The notes under the pieces: generated by a model | Databases searched by the model: none | Told to the model about the DNA's origin: nothing | What the model saw: only the letters and a program-made list of their open reading frames with translations | Shown here: positions 8,211 through 16,768 of the stretch, in pieces | Numbering within the stretch: position 1 is the first letter of the stretch | Layout of the letters: the number at the start of each line of letters is the position of its first letter | Assembly: GCA_016215405.1 (NCBI GenBank) | Contig: JACRJQ010000005.1 | Span: forward strand, 80,752-144,751 | DNA: 64,000 nt | Direction: 5' to 3' | Source of the DNA: Candidatus Tayloriibacteriota bacterium | GTDB lineage: Bacteria > Patescibacteria > Paceibacteria > UBA9973 > UBA6065 | Translations under genes and position numbers: made by a program

Positions 8211-9101
8211 TTAAGAGAGGAATCTCTTCGCGAGAGAGAGGGCTTTTCCGCTCTGATCCGGACGAAGCCAGTGTATATCCTTGTTCCTCTGGAACCACGT
8301 CATTTGGCGCTTGGAAAAATCGACGATGCGGTTCTCAAGCTCGAGGAGCATGCTCTCCTTTGAGATCTTCCCCTGGAGATAGAGCGCGAGAAAGCGATAT
8401 TCGAGCCCGAGTTCGTGGAATCGTTTCCAGGAGAGGCCCCTTTTCCGCAATGACTTCGCTTCTTCGACCATACCCTGCTTCATGCGCCTCTGGAGGCGGG
8501 CGCGTATCTTTTCTCTGAGGGCCTTTCGATCTGTCGTAAGCCCGATCCAGAGAGTCTCGTACGCCTTTGTGCGCTTCATCTTTGGAACTTTACCGAGCAC
8601 ACGTGCGATCTCTATGGCACGGATGATGCGTACCTTGTTGAGGGGATCGAGCTCTTTCGCCCGGCGAGGGTCGAGCTTCTCGATCTCCTTCATGAGCGTT
8701 TTCGTGCTTTTTTTAGCGAGCCGTGCGCGCAGCTTCGCGTCTGGAGGCACGGCAGGGAAGGATTCATCGTAGGCGAGAGCGTCGATATAGAATCCAGTGC
8801 CGCCGCATATGATCGGTACATCGCCGCGCGAGAGTATGTCCTCGATAGCTTTGCGTCCGTCATTCTTGAATCTCTCGACGTTATAGGTCTTTTTCGGGTC
8901 GCAGACATCGATAAGATGGTGGGGCACGCCATTCATCTCGCGACGGGTTATCTTGCCCGACCCGACGTCGAGACCTCTGTATACCTGCCTCGAATCCGCC
9001 GAAACGACCTCGCCCTTGAACCGTCGAGCCAAAAGCACGGCGAGGTCGCTCTTTCCTGTGGCGGTTGGGCCGCATACGATGATAACTTTCGGATGCCTCA
9101 T
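8211..9101 (-). CDS. miaA: tRNA dimethylallyltransferase
   Basis: Transfers the dimethylallyl group to N6 of A37 in tRNAs reading UNN codons. 296 residues. P-loop GPTATGKSDLAVLLA lies at the N-terminus, then SADSRQVYRGLDVGSGK and ICGGTGFYIDAL, all hallmarks of MiaA. The C-terminus ends with KRQMTWFQRNKDIHWL, the conserved tRNA-binding RQxTWFR-type motif. The ATG at 9101 (MRHPKVIIVCG) is chosen because the P-loop strand begins immediately. The open frame continues upstream into tRNA-Leu, which cannot be coding. This is the only isoprenoid-using enzyme in the window besides the fusion at 32587. Confidence 0.96.
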   Translation of the reverse strand: MRHPKVIIVCGPTATGKSDLAVLLARRFKGEVVSADSRQVYRGLDVGSGKITRREMNGVPHHLIDVCDPKKTYNVERFKNDGRKAIEDILSRGDVPIICGGTGFYIDALAYDESFPAVPPDAKLRARLAKKSTKTLMKEIEKLDPRRAKELDPLNKVRIIRAIEIARVLGKVPKMKRTKAYETLWIGLTTDRKALREKIRARLQRRMKQGMVEEAKSLRKRGLSWKRFHELGLEYRFLALYLQGKISKESMLLELENRIVDFSKRQMTWFQRNKDIHWLRPDQSGKALSLAKRFLS

Positions 9102-9140
9102 AGTGTAGACTCTACCAGAAATAATCGGAAAGGGAATTTG

Positions 9141-9233
9141 GGAGGCTCGGTCCTTACAGGACCAGTATCCTGATTGGATGTGTAAGAACGCATGTTCAAT
9201 CAGGCCTCGAGTCCCACGCACAAAGCTCCGCTT
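9141..9233 (-). other. tRNA-Leu trailer with reverse complement of the tRNA 3' half
   Basis: Bases 9207-9217 are an exact inverted copy of tRNA bases 9245-9255. Inside this stem, 9218-9225 pairs with 9231-9239, including the encoded CCA end, with one bulge. Further 3', CCTGATTG and CAATCAGG form a stem. After it come the hairpin GGTCCTTACAGGACC (9149-9163) and a tRNA-like CGAGCCTCCC. The 21 bases 9147-9167 are identical to 2576-2596 behind tRNA-Trp. Confidence 0.72.
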
Positions 9234-9317
9234 TGGTGCCGGAGGTGGGACTCGAACCCACACACCTTTCGATACGCGATTTTGAGTCGCGCGCGTCTGC
9301 CATTCCGCCACTCCGGC
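9234..9317 (-). tRNA. tRNA-Leu (CAA anticodon)
   Basis: Class II tRNA of 84 bases including an encoded CCA. Acceptor GCCGGAG pairs with CTCCGGC, discriminator A. Anticodon loop CTCAAAA gives CAA (reads UUG). The long variable arm is TATC-GAAA-GGTG, and the T-loop is TTCGAGT. It differs from the other two tRNAs here in encoding CCA. Confidence 0.95.
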
Positions 9318-9378
9318 TTCACATCAACAAGTTACAACAAAAACCGCCCTTTCTCAACGTACGGCCCGCGGTCGGATG

Positions 9379-9387
9379 TGATAAAAT
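9379..9387 (+). promoter_or_regulatory. extended -10 of parB
   Basis: TGA followed by TAAAAT, 20 bases before the parB ATG. It lies just upstream of and divergent from tRNA-Leu. Confidence 0.5.
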
Positions 9388-9407
9388 ACCTCAGTAAATA
9401 TAAACCC

Positions 9408-10415
9408 ATGTCATCCCAATTCTTCGGAGATTCCATATTTTGGATAGAGACAGACAAGATAAGGCCGAATCCTTATCAGCCGAGGCGCGAATTCGACGAA
9501 GCGGCCCTTCGAGACCTCGCCGAATCGATCAGGATGTACGGCCTTCTGCAGCCTTTGGTGGTCACGAGGACCGAGATCCAGAAAGAGGACGGCGGCCTTG
9601 CCGTCGAGTACGAGCTCATCTCCGGAGAGAGACGATTGCGCGCATCGAAGCTCCTCGGCCTTTTGCAGGTCCCAGCGATCATCCGCGCCAATTCCGATGA
9701 CGCGCGGGTAAAGCTCGAGCTCGCTATCATCGAGAACCTCCAGCGAGAGGATCTTAACCCTGTCGAACGCGCGCGATCCTTCAATCAGCTCGTGTCCGAA
9801 TTCGGCCTCAAGCATATCCAGGTCGCTCAGAAGATAGGCAAGTCGCGCGAATACGTCTCGAACTCGATCCGCCTCCTCATGCTCCCGTCGGATATACTCG
9901 ACGCCCTCTCCCAAGGCAAGATCTCCGAAGGGCATGCCCGACCTCTCATGATGCTCGCCGATAGGCCGGAAGAGCAGTCGACCCTGTTCAAAGAGATCAC
10001 TTTCAAGAGGCTTACCGTGCGCGAGACCGAGATGATCGCGAGGAAGATCGCCGTCGAGAGGGCGCGCAAGAAGGAGCGCGCCTTCGACCCGGAGATGCTC
10101 GAGATAGAGCAGAGGCTCTCCGAGACTTTCGGAACCCGGGTCTCTATCGAGCAAAAGCAGAAAGGGGGCAAGATAACGATCGATTTCTTCTCTCCAGAGG
10201 ACCTCAAGGCGATCATGGACGTCGTCGGAAAGAGGGAAAGGAAAGAGCCTGCCGCCCCTGTCGCTTTATCCGACCAGCCTGCGATACCCGCGCCTTCCCA
10301 AGAAGCCGAGACGGTTTCCGAGCCTCAAGCGCCCATAGACGATAGGTCGAAAGAGGAAAAGAAAGAGAGCGACAACAGCGAAGACCTCTATTCCATAAAG
10401 AATTTCTCCCTTTAG
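9408..10415 (+). CDS. parB: ParB/Spo0J chromosome-partition protein
   Basis: CTP-dependent DNA clamp that loads at parS sites near the origin. 335 residues from the ATG giving MSSQFFGDSIFWIETDKI. ParB N-domain boxes are visible: IRPNPYQPRREFDE, then LISGERRLRASKLLGL (CTP-binding GERRxRA) and IIENLQREDLNPVERA. The helix-turn-helix follows: QVAQKIGKSREYVSNSIRLL and ISEGHARPLM. The C-terminal third is charged and variable, as usual. A longer frame reaches back across tRNA-Leu and is rejected as coding. No parA or parS-like palindrome was seen nearby, so the usual gidB-parA-parB cluster is broken up here. Confidence 0.95.
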   Translation: MSSQFFGDSIFWIETDKIRPNPYQPRREFDEAALRDLAESIRMYGLLQPLVVTRTEIQKEDGGLAVEYELISGERRLRASKLLGLLQVPAIIRANSDDARVKLELAIIENLQREDLNPVERARSFNQLVSEFGLKHIQVAQKIGKSREYVSNSIRLLMLPSDILDALSQGKISEGHARPLMMLADRPEEQSTLFKEITFKRLTVRETEMIARKIAVERARKKERAFDPEMLEIEQRLSETFGTRVSIEQKQKGGKITIDFFSPEDLKAIMDVVGKRERKEPAAPVALSDQPAIPAPSQEAETVSEPQAPIDDRSKEEKKESDNSEDLYSIKNFSL

Positions 10416-10420
10416 AAGAA

Positions 10421-10445
10421 GATCCGCCTCCGGGCGGGTCTTTTT
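10421..10445 (+). terminator. terminator after parB
   Basis: Stem GATCCGCC with GGCGGGTC, followed by five T. Confidence 0.85.
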
Positions 10446-10551
10446 GACTTAGGGGGACGCTCGGTATATACCTAGTATCGGTAGGCGTATATGGCTTGGC
10501 ATATCCCAAGAGCCGCTTCTGGCGGATAACCCGTTCGTTCAAACAAAGGTC

Positions 10552-10800
10552 ATGGCCTTTTCACGTTTCGTTTCTTGGCTGTTTCGCCGCGGGCTCACGC
10601 TCGCGTTGGCTATCGTGGTCGGGGCGTTAGGCGGATACGTCCTCGTGTCGCTCTTCGGCTTCGTCGAGCGTCCCGGCTCTGGGGCCTTCGTGCTATTCTG
10701 CGTCGCGATGTCGGTCCTCCTGTGGCTCATCGCAGGAGACCGGAAATACGACCGCAAGAAGGACTTCGTCTGGCAGCCTGGCCCTGACGGAAGATACTGA
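10552..10800 (+). CDS. small two-TM membrane protein, unknown
   Basis: 82 residues. Two hydrophobic spans (about 15-37 and 46-62) are separated by a short polar loop. The C-terminal tail is charged (DRKYDRKKDFVWQPGPDGRY) and probably cytosolic. No recognised family. It is flanked by terminators on both sides, so it is transcribed alone. Confidence 0.6.
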   Translation: MAFSRFVSWLFRRGLTLALAIVVGALGGYVLVSLFGFVERPGSGAFVLFCVAMSVLLWLIAGDRKYDRKKDFVWQPGPDGRY

Positions 10801-10820
10801 CCGCGGCCTTCCGCAAATCC

Positions 10821-10847
10821 AAAGGCGCCTGAACCCCAGGCGCCTTT
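10821..10847. terminator. bidirectional terminator
   Basis: Ten-base perfect stem (10821-10830 with 10838-10847) between convergent genes. Confidence 0.85.
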
Positions 10848-10855
10848 CGTATGGC

Positions 10856-13099
10856 CTATTCTTTTTTCTTTCGGGCGAAGCCTCTCTTTTTCTTCTCTTG
10901 CTTCAATATCTCGAGGGCGCGCGGAAGCTCTATGTTATAGACGTCGTCTGGCGCTTTTACGGATCTGAAATCTCCGTCGTGGACTATGTAAGGGCCGAAT
11001 CGTCCGATGTTCGCGGTTATGACTTTGCCTGTGTCTGGATGCGAACCGAGCTGGCGGGGAAGGGATAGATAATGGACCGCCTGAGCCAAGGTGACCTCTT
11101 CAGGCTTCACCTCCTTAGGCACGCTCGCGCGGCGAAGCTTCGGTTTCGCGGGCTTCTTCGCTTTCTTTTTCTTCGGCTTTCGCGCCTGATCCTCAGTAGG
11201 AGGCGTCTCGGCCTTCTCCTCGGGCATGACCATCTCCACGTAAGGTCCGTACTTTCCCGTCTTGAGAGTTATATCGCTTCCGGTATCTGGATGGACGCCG
11301 ATGACCTTGTCCTTCGGCATCTCGGTCCCGTCGATGAGGAGGGCGCCGTCGCAGTCGGGATAGCGGGAGCATGAAAGGAATTTTCCGGAGCGGCCGAGCT
11401 TTATCACCATGGACGATCCGCACTTCGGGCATACGTGTCTCGCGTCCGCCTCGCCTAAGGTCGTCGCTTTATCGAGCTTGTCCTTTGCCTTCACTTCTTT
11501 CGAGAACGGCTTGTAGAAGTCGGAGAGGGTCTTCTCGTATTCCACCTTTCCTTCGGCTATGAGGTCGAGCTTGTCTTCCATCTCGGCCGTAAAGGTGTCG
11601 CTTATGTATTGGTTGAAATTCTCTTCGAGGAACGTCGAAACGACTTCGCCGGTGTCGGTGGGCTTAAGCGAACGGCCCTCTTTCGTCACGTATTCGCGGT
11701 CTTCGAGGGTCTTTATGATGGAAGCATAGGTCGACGGTCGGCCGATGCCGCGGGCCTCGAGCTCTTTGACGAGGCCGGCTTCGGAGTATCTCGACGGCGG
11801 TTCGGTGAATTTTTGGAGAGACGCTATGTCGATGAGCTTGAGGGCTTCGCCTTCTTTCACCTTCGGTAGCTCCACGTCCTCTCCGCGCGCTTCCGGGTCG
11901 GCATCGAACCAGCCTCTGTATATAGTGCGGGAGCCGTTCGCTTGGAAATCGGGGATGGTCCTCGACGTCACGTTCGCGAGGATCTTCGTCCTCATGACGC
12001 GGGCGTCCTTCATCTGGCTCGCTACAGCGCGGCCCCAGATGAGGGAATAGAGCCCTTCTTCTTCCGGGGTCGATCCAGCCTTCTCTTTTAGGGCGTCGGT
12101 CGGTCGAACGGCTTCGTGCGCCTCTTGGGCGTTCTTGGATTTGGTCGCATATGTGCGGAGCTCGATCTCGTCCTTTCCGTATATCTTCTCTATGGCGAGG
12201 GCGATCTGGGCGACCGCCTGCTTCGAGAGCGCCGTCGAGTCGGTTCGCATATAGGTGATGTGTCCCGCCTCATAGAGCTTCTGCGCGATGCGCATGGTGC
12301 GAGAAGGGGAGAATCCGAGGCGCGTGGAGGCCGCCTGCTGGAGCGTCGAGGTCGTGAAAGGCGCTTTAGGAGACCTCTTTGCCTCTGACTCCTCGACGCT
12401 TACGACTTGCCAGTCTTCCTTTTTCGCGATCGAGAGTATCCTTTCCGATTCCTTCTCTTCTTTCGGTTCGATCGAGCAGGCGAGAGGAAGCCTCTCTTTC
12501 TTTACGGTCTCGGTCGTTGCCGTTATGGAGAAATATCCTTCTGGCTTGAACGCCTTTATCTCCCGCTCTCTTTCGACGAGGATCCTTAGGGCAGGGGATT
12601 GCACGCGCCCGGCAGAGAGGCCGTAGCGGACCTTTTTCCATATGACGCCGGAGAGGTCGTAGCCGACGAGCCTGTCGAGAACGCGCCGCGCCTCCTGGGC
12701 GCGGCGCAGGTTCTCGTCTATATCGCGAGGGCTCTTTAAAGCCTCGATGATGGCGTCTTTCGTTATCTCATTGAAGACGACGCGCCTCACCTTCTTCTTT
12801 CCGAAATCCACCGCCTCGGCGATATGCCACGCGATGGCTTCGCCCTCTCGGTCCGGGTCGGTCGCGAGAAGCACCTCGTCGGACGACTTCGCCAAGCGCT
12901 CTATCTCGGAGAGGACCTTCTCCTTTCCCGCAGAGACTTCGTAGTGGGGGACGAATCCGTCGAGGTCTATCGCTTTCTTGTTCGATTTAGGGAGGTCTCT
13001 AACGTGGCCGATCGAAGCGACCACCGTGTATCCGCTACCGAGATATTTTCCGATAGTCTTCGCCTTTGCGGGAGACTCTACGATGAGAAGCTTTGGCAT
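10856..13099 (-). CDS. topA: DNA topoisomerase I (type IA)
   Basis: Relaxes negative supercoils. 747 residues from the ATG giving MPKLLIVESPAKAKTIGKYL. Toprim domain: IVESPAKAKT plus LLATDPDREGEAIAWHI. The catalytic Tyr is in GHITYMRTDSTALS, about residue 283. C-terminal to the core is one C4 zinc ribbon (CPKCGSSM...CSRYPDC, about 575-600). Then come two short TopA C-terminal repeats (HPDTGSDITLKTGKYGPYVE and HPDTGKVITANIGRFGPYIV), with a Lys-rich linker between. A TTG four codons upstream is possible but would sit closer to the promoter. Its promoter is one of the clearest in the window. Confidence 0.97.
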   Translation of the reverse strand: MPKLLIVESPAKAKTIGKYLGSGYTVVASIGHVRDLPKSNKKAIDLDGFVPHYEVSAGKEKVLSEIERLAKSSDEVLLATDPDREGEAIAWHIAEAVDFGKKKVRRVVFNEITKDAIIEALKSPRDIDENLRRAQEARRVLDRLVGYDLSGVIWKKVRYGLSAGRVQSPALRILVEREREIKAFKPEGYFSITATTETVKKERLPLACSIEPKEEKESERILSIAKKEDWQVVSVEESEAKRSPKAPFTTSTLQQAASTRLGFSPSRTMRIAQKLYEAGHITYMRTDSTALSKQAVAQIALAIEKIYGKDEIELRTYATKSKNAQEAHEAVRPTDALKEKAGSTPEEEGLYSLIWGRAVASQMKDARVMRTKILANVTSRTIPDFQANGSRTIYRGWFDADPEARGEDVELPKVKEGEALKLIDIASLQKFTEPPSRYSEAGLVKELEARGIGRPSTYASIIKTLEDREYVTKEGRSLKPTDTGEVVSTFLEENFNQYISDTFTAEMEDKLDLIAEGKVEYEKTLSDFYKPFSKEVKAKDKLDKATTLGEADARHVCPKCGSSMVIKLGRSGKFLSCSRYPDCDGALLIDGTEMPKDKVIGVHPDTGSDITLKTGKYGPYVEMVMPEEKAETPPTEDQARKPKKKKAKKPAKPKLRRASVPKEVKPEEVTLAQAVHYLSLPRQLGSHPDTGKVITANIGRFGPYIVHDGDFRSVKAPDDVYNIELPRALEILKQEKKKRGFARKKKE

Positions 13100-13111
13100 A
13101 TATTGAGGCAA

Positions 13112-13140
13112 GTATTACACGAAGGCAAAAACTTTGGCAA
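13112..13140 (-). promoter_or_regulatory. topA promoter
   Basis: On the minus strand: -35 TTGCCA (13135-13140), a 17-base spacer, -10 TAATAC (13112-13117), then a short leader to the ATG at 13099. Confidence 0.65.
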
Positions 13141-13150
13141 ATCAGGGCAA

Positions 13151-13181
13151 AAAGAAACCCCGCTCGTTGAAGCGGGGTTCG
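13151..13181 (-). terminator. terminator of the 13200-13673 gene
   Basis: Nine-base stem AACCCCGCT with AGCGGGGTT, followed on the minus strand by TTCTTTTT. Confidence 0.85.
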
Positions 13182-13199
13182 AAGGGGGTAGGGTCGCGA

Positions 13200-13673
13200 T
13201 CAAGCCGTGGCTTTCTCGGCCGCGCCCTCGGAGACGGTCGAGGCCATCTTAAGGCCGATCTTCGAGAACTCGATGTCGCCGCGCTCGCAGACCGGGAAGA
13301 TCCGGACAGACCTTTTGAAAGGGGCTTTAGGGTCTGGCTCGACGTCCATGGCCCAAAGCTTGCCTTGGTCTTCGCAGATGATCCGAGAGCTTGCGCCGAT
13401 CTCGGCCAAATGCTCGGATTCGATGCGTTTGAAGTCGGCGAGGTTGATGACCTCGTATCCGTGCATGGCCACATACGACCGCATGAGGGCATAGTCCTGG
13501 CCTTGATCGAACGTGAGCCAGTAGATCTGGATTTGCTCTTTGTAGCGGACGCCGGATCTGAGCCGATAGGGCGTATTGGGGCCGAAGGGGTTAAGGGCCA
13601 GGTCCCAGAAGATATATCCGACTATTGCGAGCCCGACGAGGAGCGAGACAGGGTATACGATGTTGGAAATCAT
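13200..13673 (-). CDS. membrane-anchored protein, unknown
   Basis: 157 residues from the ATG at 13673, MISNIVYPVSLLVGLAIVGY. One N-terminal membrane anchor is followed by a soluble domain with two Cys. An upstream TTG at 13724 would add 17 residues; neither start has a Shine-Dalgarno sequence. No family is recognised. Codon choice (more ACC and CTG) differs a little from its neighbours and resembles the genes at 17811 and 51142. It follows dprA on the same strand and has its own terminator. Confidence 0.6.
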   Translation of the reverse strand: MISNIVYPVSLLVGLAIVGYIFWDLALNPFGPNTPYRLRSGVRYKEQIQIYWLTFDQGQDYALMRSYVAMHGYEVINLADFKRIESEHLAEIGASSRIICEDQGKLWAMDVEPDPKAPFKRSVRIFPVCERGDIEFSKIGLKMASTVSEGAAEKATA

Positions 13674-13743
13674 GAGTTGAGGGGGGTCCGGGGGTAATTC
13701 TACGGCGATTCCTTTCCGAGTCAACCATGGGCAGGTCCTAGGC

Positions 13744-14601
13744 TCAGATCCTCCGGAATTCTCCTAGCCTCTCCTCTATGAGGCCTTTTATCTCGAGGAG
13801 AGATATGAGAGAGCTTATCTTCGACGTCTCCATGTCGAGCCTGTCGAGGAGGTCGTCGCGAGAGAGAGGCGACGACAGGACTTCGATCACCTTTATCTCG
13901 TCGGCCGAGAGGTCCGAATAGTCCGTCTCGCTCCTCTCCGCGCCCGGCTTGAACCCGAGGGCTTCGGCGAGGTCGGCCGCGCACGTAAGGGGGGTCGCCC
14001 CGAGGCGTATGAGCATGTGAGGCCCCGCGCTCTGGGAGGAGAATATGGAGCCAGGGACGGTAAAGACGTTCCTGTTGAATTCGGTCGCGTATTTCGACGT
14101 GATAAGGGTCCCCGACTTTATATCCGCTTCGACCACGAGCGTCGCGTGGGATATCCCCGCCATGATCCGGTTGCGCGCGGGAAAGGTCCAGGGCGCCGCC
14201 TTGACGCCCTCCTCGAACGGGGAAACGAGGCATCCTCCCGCCCTCACGATCTCTTTCGCGAGCTCGCGGTTGGCGGCCGGATATATAGACTCCTCGGACA
14301 GGCCCGATCCCGGCACCGCGACCGTCTTGAGGCCGTATCTGAGGGCGGTGCGGTGGGCGATGGAATCGATCCCGAAAGCGAGCCCCGATACGATGACGAC
14401 GGGTAGGCCTGAAAGCCCAGAAAGGAGCGATTCTACGGCTTCTTTGCCGTAGTCGCTGTGCCGCCTCGATCCCACCACCGTAAGGAGCATGTTCTCGGCC
14501 GAGGGGAAGCTTCCTATCATATAGAGCTTTTTCGGCGGGCTCGGCATCTCTCGCAGAAGCGGCGGGAAATCCTCTGGGGCGAGCGTCCTTATGGAATTCA
14601 T
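13744..14601 (-). CDS. dprA: DNA-processing protein DprA
   Basis: Binds incoming single-stranded DNA and loads RecA during natural transformation. 285 residues. The Rossmann-like DprA core is clear: LTVVGSRRHSDYGKEA, VIVSGLAFGIDSIAH, VAVPGSGL, FPARNRIMAG and VVEADIKSGTLIT. The C-terminal winged-helix part (about 225-285) is also present; the usual N-terminal SAM domain is missing. DprA with type IV pilus-like prepilins in the same window fits DNA uptake, as often proposed for these reduced bacteria. The minus strand has TACACT eight bases before the ATG. Confidence 0.95.
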   Translation of the reverse strand: MNSIRTLAPEDFPPLLREMPSPPKKLYMIGSFPSAENMLLTVVGSRRHSDYGKEAVESLLSGLSGLPVVIVSGLAFGIDSIAHRTALRYGLKTVAVPGSGLSEESIYPAANRELAKEIVRAGGCLVSPFEEGVKAAPWTFPARNRIMAGISHATLVVEADIKSGTLITSKYATEFNRNVFTVPGSIFSSQSAGPHMLIRLGATPLTCAADLAEALGFKPGAERSETDYSDLSADEIKVIEVLSSPLSRDDLLDRLDMETSKISSLISLLEIKGLIEERLGEFRRI

Positions 14602-14642
14602 AGGAAATTAGTGTACTATTGAGAGGTTAAAGGAAATCTAAA

Positions 14643-15905
14643 ATGCTGGATATAAAGTTCATCAGGGAGAATAAGGATATCGTAAAAGCGGGCGCCAAGA
14701 AGAAGCATGTCGATGTCGATATCGACGCTCTCGTCGCGCTCGATCTCGAGCGCCTCGCCCTTCAGGCCGAGGTCGAGAACGCTCGCGCGCGACAGAATGC
14801 CGTCTCCAAAGAGATGCCTTCTGCCGACGCCGACAAGAAGTCGAAGCTCCTCGAAGAGATGAAGACCCTCAAGGCCGTCCTCCAGGCGAACGAGGAGAAG
14901 CTCAAGGAGGCGATGAAGAAATGGCAGGATCTCATGCTTCGCGTCCCGAATATCCCTGACATATCGGTGCCCGATGGGGCGAGCGACTCGGAGAATAAGG
15001 AAGTGAAGGTCTGGGGCGAGAAGCCTGCGTTCGCGTTCGAGCCGAAAGACCACGTAGAGATCATGACCTCCTTGGGAATGGTCGATTTCGAGCGCGGGGC
15101 GAAGGTCCACGGATTCCGCGGCTATTTCCTCACAGGAGCGGGAGCGAGGCTCTCCTTCGCTATCTGGAACTACGCGATGGAATTCTTCTCTAAGCGCGGA
15201 TTTACGCCGGTGATCCCGCCTACGATCGTAAGGAAAGAGAATCTCTACGGCACGGCGCATCTTCCGGGAGACGTCGAAGACTATTATATGACTCAGGACG
15301 GCGACGCTCTGGCCGGCACGGCAGAGGTCCCCGTCATGTCGTTCCATTCCGGAGAGGTCCTCGACGAGAAATCGTTCCCGATAAAATATCTCGGCTTCTC
15401 GCCGTGCTATAGGCGCGAGGCGGGCAGCCACTCGAAAGACGTCAAAGGCCTCATACGCGTACATGAGTTCTACAAGCTCGAGCAGGTCATACTCTGCGAG
15501 GCTTCTCACGAGACGTCCGTCCGTCTCCACGACGAGCTCAATCGCAATACCGAGGAGTTCATCGAGTCTCTGGGCATCCCGTACCACACGGTCATAAACT
15601 GCGGCGCCGACCTCGGGTTGGGACAGGTAAAGAAGTACGACATCGAGCTTTGGGTCCCGAAGGAAGGCAAATACCGCGAGATATCCTCCGCTTCGTACTT
15701 CCACGACTTCCAGACGAGGCGCTTTAACATCCGCTATAAGGATGCCGAGGGGAAGCTCCGCTACGCGCACTCGCTCAACTGCACCGCGATCCCTACGCCT
15801 CGCATCCTCGTGTCTTTGGTGGAGAACATGCAACAGCCTGACGGCTCCGTGAGGATACCTGCCGCCCTTAGGCCTTATTTCGGCTCTGACGTAATAAAGA
15901 AATAG
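14643..15905 (+). CDS. serS: serine-tRNA ligase
   Basis: Class II synthetase, 420 residues. MLDIKFIRENKDIVKAGAKK opens the N-terminal two-helix coiled coil that grips the long variable arm of tRNA-Ser (about residues 1-110). The catalytic core follows, with motif 2 FSPCYRREAGSHSKDVKGLIR and motif 3-type LNCTAIPTPRILVSLVENMQ. One of the few genes here with a plausible Shine-Dalgarno (AAAGGAAA eight bases before ATG). Divergent from dprA; TACTAT at 14615-14620 may be its -10. Confidence 0.97.
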   Translation: MLDIKFIRENKDIVKAGAKKKHVDVDIDALVALDLERLALQAEVENARARQNAVSKEMPSADADKKSKLLEEMKTLKAVLQANEEKLKEAMKKWQDLMLRVPNIPDISVPDGASDSENKEVKVWGEKPAFAFEPKDHVEIMTSLGMVDFERGAKVHGFRGYFLTGAGARLSFAIWNYAMEFFSKRGFTPVIPPTIVRKENLYGTAHLPGDVEDYYMTQDGDALAGTAEVPVMSFHSGEVLDEKSFPIKYLGFSPCYRREAGSHSKDVKGLIRVHEFYKLEQVILCEASHETSVRLHDELNRNTEEFIESLGIPYHTVINCGADLGLGQVKKYDIELWVPKEGKYREISSASYFHDFQTRRFNIRYKDAEGKLRYAHSLNCTAIPTPRILVSLVENMQQPDGSVRIPAALRPYFGSDVIKK

Positions 15906-15909
15906 ACCC

Positions 15910-16752
15910 ATGCGAGGGGAAGTACGGGTCTATCAAAGGAAGATCGTCGCTAAGAAGAGGCGACAGGCCTTCTACTATCCATTCTATTCCCTTTGCGCCG
16001 CGACGATCTTCGTCTGCGCCCTCTCTTTCGTAAGCCATATCGAATCCCTCTCGATACAGAGGGTCGAGATCGCGGGCAACGAGCGCATGCTCTCGTCCGA
16101 CATCGAATCGATAGTATGGAAGTCGCTTTCAGGGAACTATCAAGGCCTCTTCTCCAGGCGAAACGCTCTGCTCTATCCGCGCGACGAGATAGCCGTGTCT
16201 ATCGCCCTCGCGCCTCTCGTGAAGTCGGTCGAGGTTTCTCGAGAGGGGCTCGGTACGGTATCCGTGCGGATCGTAGAGAGAGAAGAAGCCGCCCTTTGGT
16301 GCGAGGATGATAGCGAAGAGGCTCTCTGCTATTCGGTCGACGAAGAAGGTTTCGTATTCGCGTCGGTTTTCGACCGCGCCTCTTCGACGGAGAGCTTCGT
16401 CTATCGCGGGCTCATCGAAGAAGAGCCTATCGGCAAGAAGCTCCTTTCAGGACCGGAGTTCAAGAAGATGCAGTTCTTCATCCGCGAGCTCTCCGGTCTC
16501 TCGGTCGAGCCGCGCGAGGCGCGCCTCGGCGGATCCGGATCGCTCTCTGTGCTCCTAGGGGCCGGCGGAAGGATAGTAGTAAACCAGAGGGACGACCTTT
16601 CCGCGGTCCTCGGCAACATCGCCGCGGTCATATCGGACAGGAAGGTCGCCCCTGACCTGCGCGCGTTCCTCGATACGCTCGACTATATAAAGTTCGACGC
16701 CGGCAACAAGGTCGTCTATAAGGTGAAGGGCTCGACCGCCCCCCTGGAGTAG
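15910..16752 (+). CDS. ftsQ: FtsQ/DivIB-type cell division protein (POTRA)
   Basis: 280 residues. A basic cytoplasmic N-terminus (RKIVAKKRRQ) is followed by one membrane segment (about 25-45, YSLCAATIFVCALSF). Then comes a POTRA-like domain starting SIQRVEIAGNERMLSSDIES, with VKSVEVSREGLGTVSVRIVEREE ending it. This order is typical for FtsQ, the bitopic scaffold linking FtsA/Z to FtsW/I. It starts four bases after serS, so it is co-transcribed. No mur or fts neighbours are present, which is unusual. The C-terminal half is poorly conserved, so the name rests on topology and the POTRA pattern. Confidence 0.75.
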   Translation: MRGEVRVYQRKIVAKKRRQAFYYPFYSLCAATIFVCALSFVSHIESLSIQRVEIAGNERMLSSDIESIVWKSLSGNYQGLFSRRNALLYPRDEIAVSIALAPLVKSVEVSREGLGTVSVRIVEREEAALWCEDDSEEALCYSVDEEGFVFASVFDRASSTESFVYRGLIEEEPIGKKLLSGPEFKKMQFFIRELSGLSVEPREARLGGSGSLSVLLGAGGRIVVNQRDDLSAVLGNIAAVISDRKVAPDLRAFLDTLDYIKFDAGNKVVYKVKGSTAPLE

Positions 16753-16768
16753 GTTAGAGTTGTCCTCT

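Noticed and set aside
9102..9311. N-terminal extension of miaA through tRNA-Leu
   Set aside because: The frame is open only because it crosses the tRNA gene; the P-loop strand starts at the ATG at 9101.
9192..9407. 72-codon upstream extension of parB
   Set aside because: It overlaps tRNA-Leu on the other strand and lies upstream of the -10 box; translation has no ParB character.
9360..10551. parS site near parB
   Set aside because: I looked for a TGTTTCACGTGAAACA-like palindrome and saw none.
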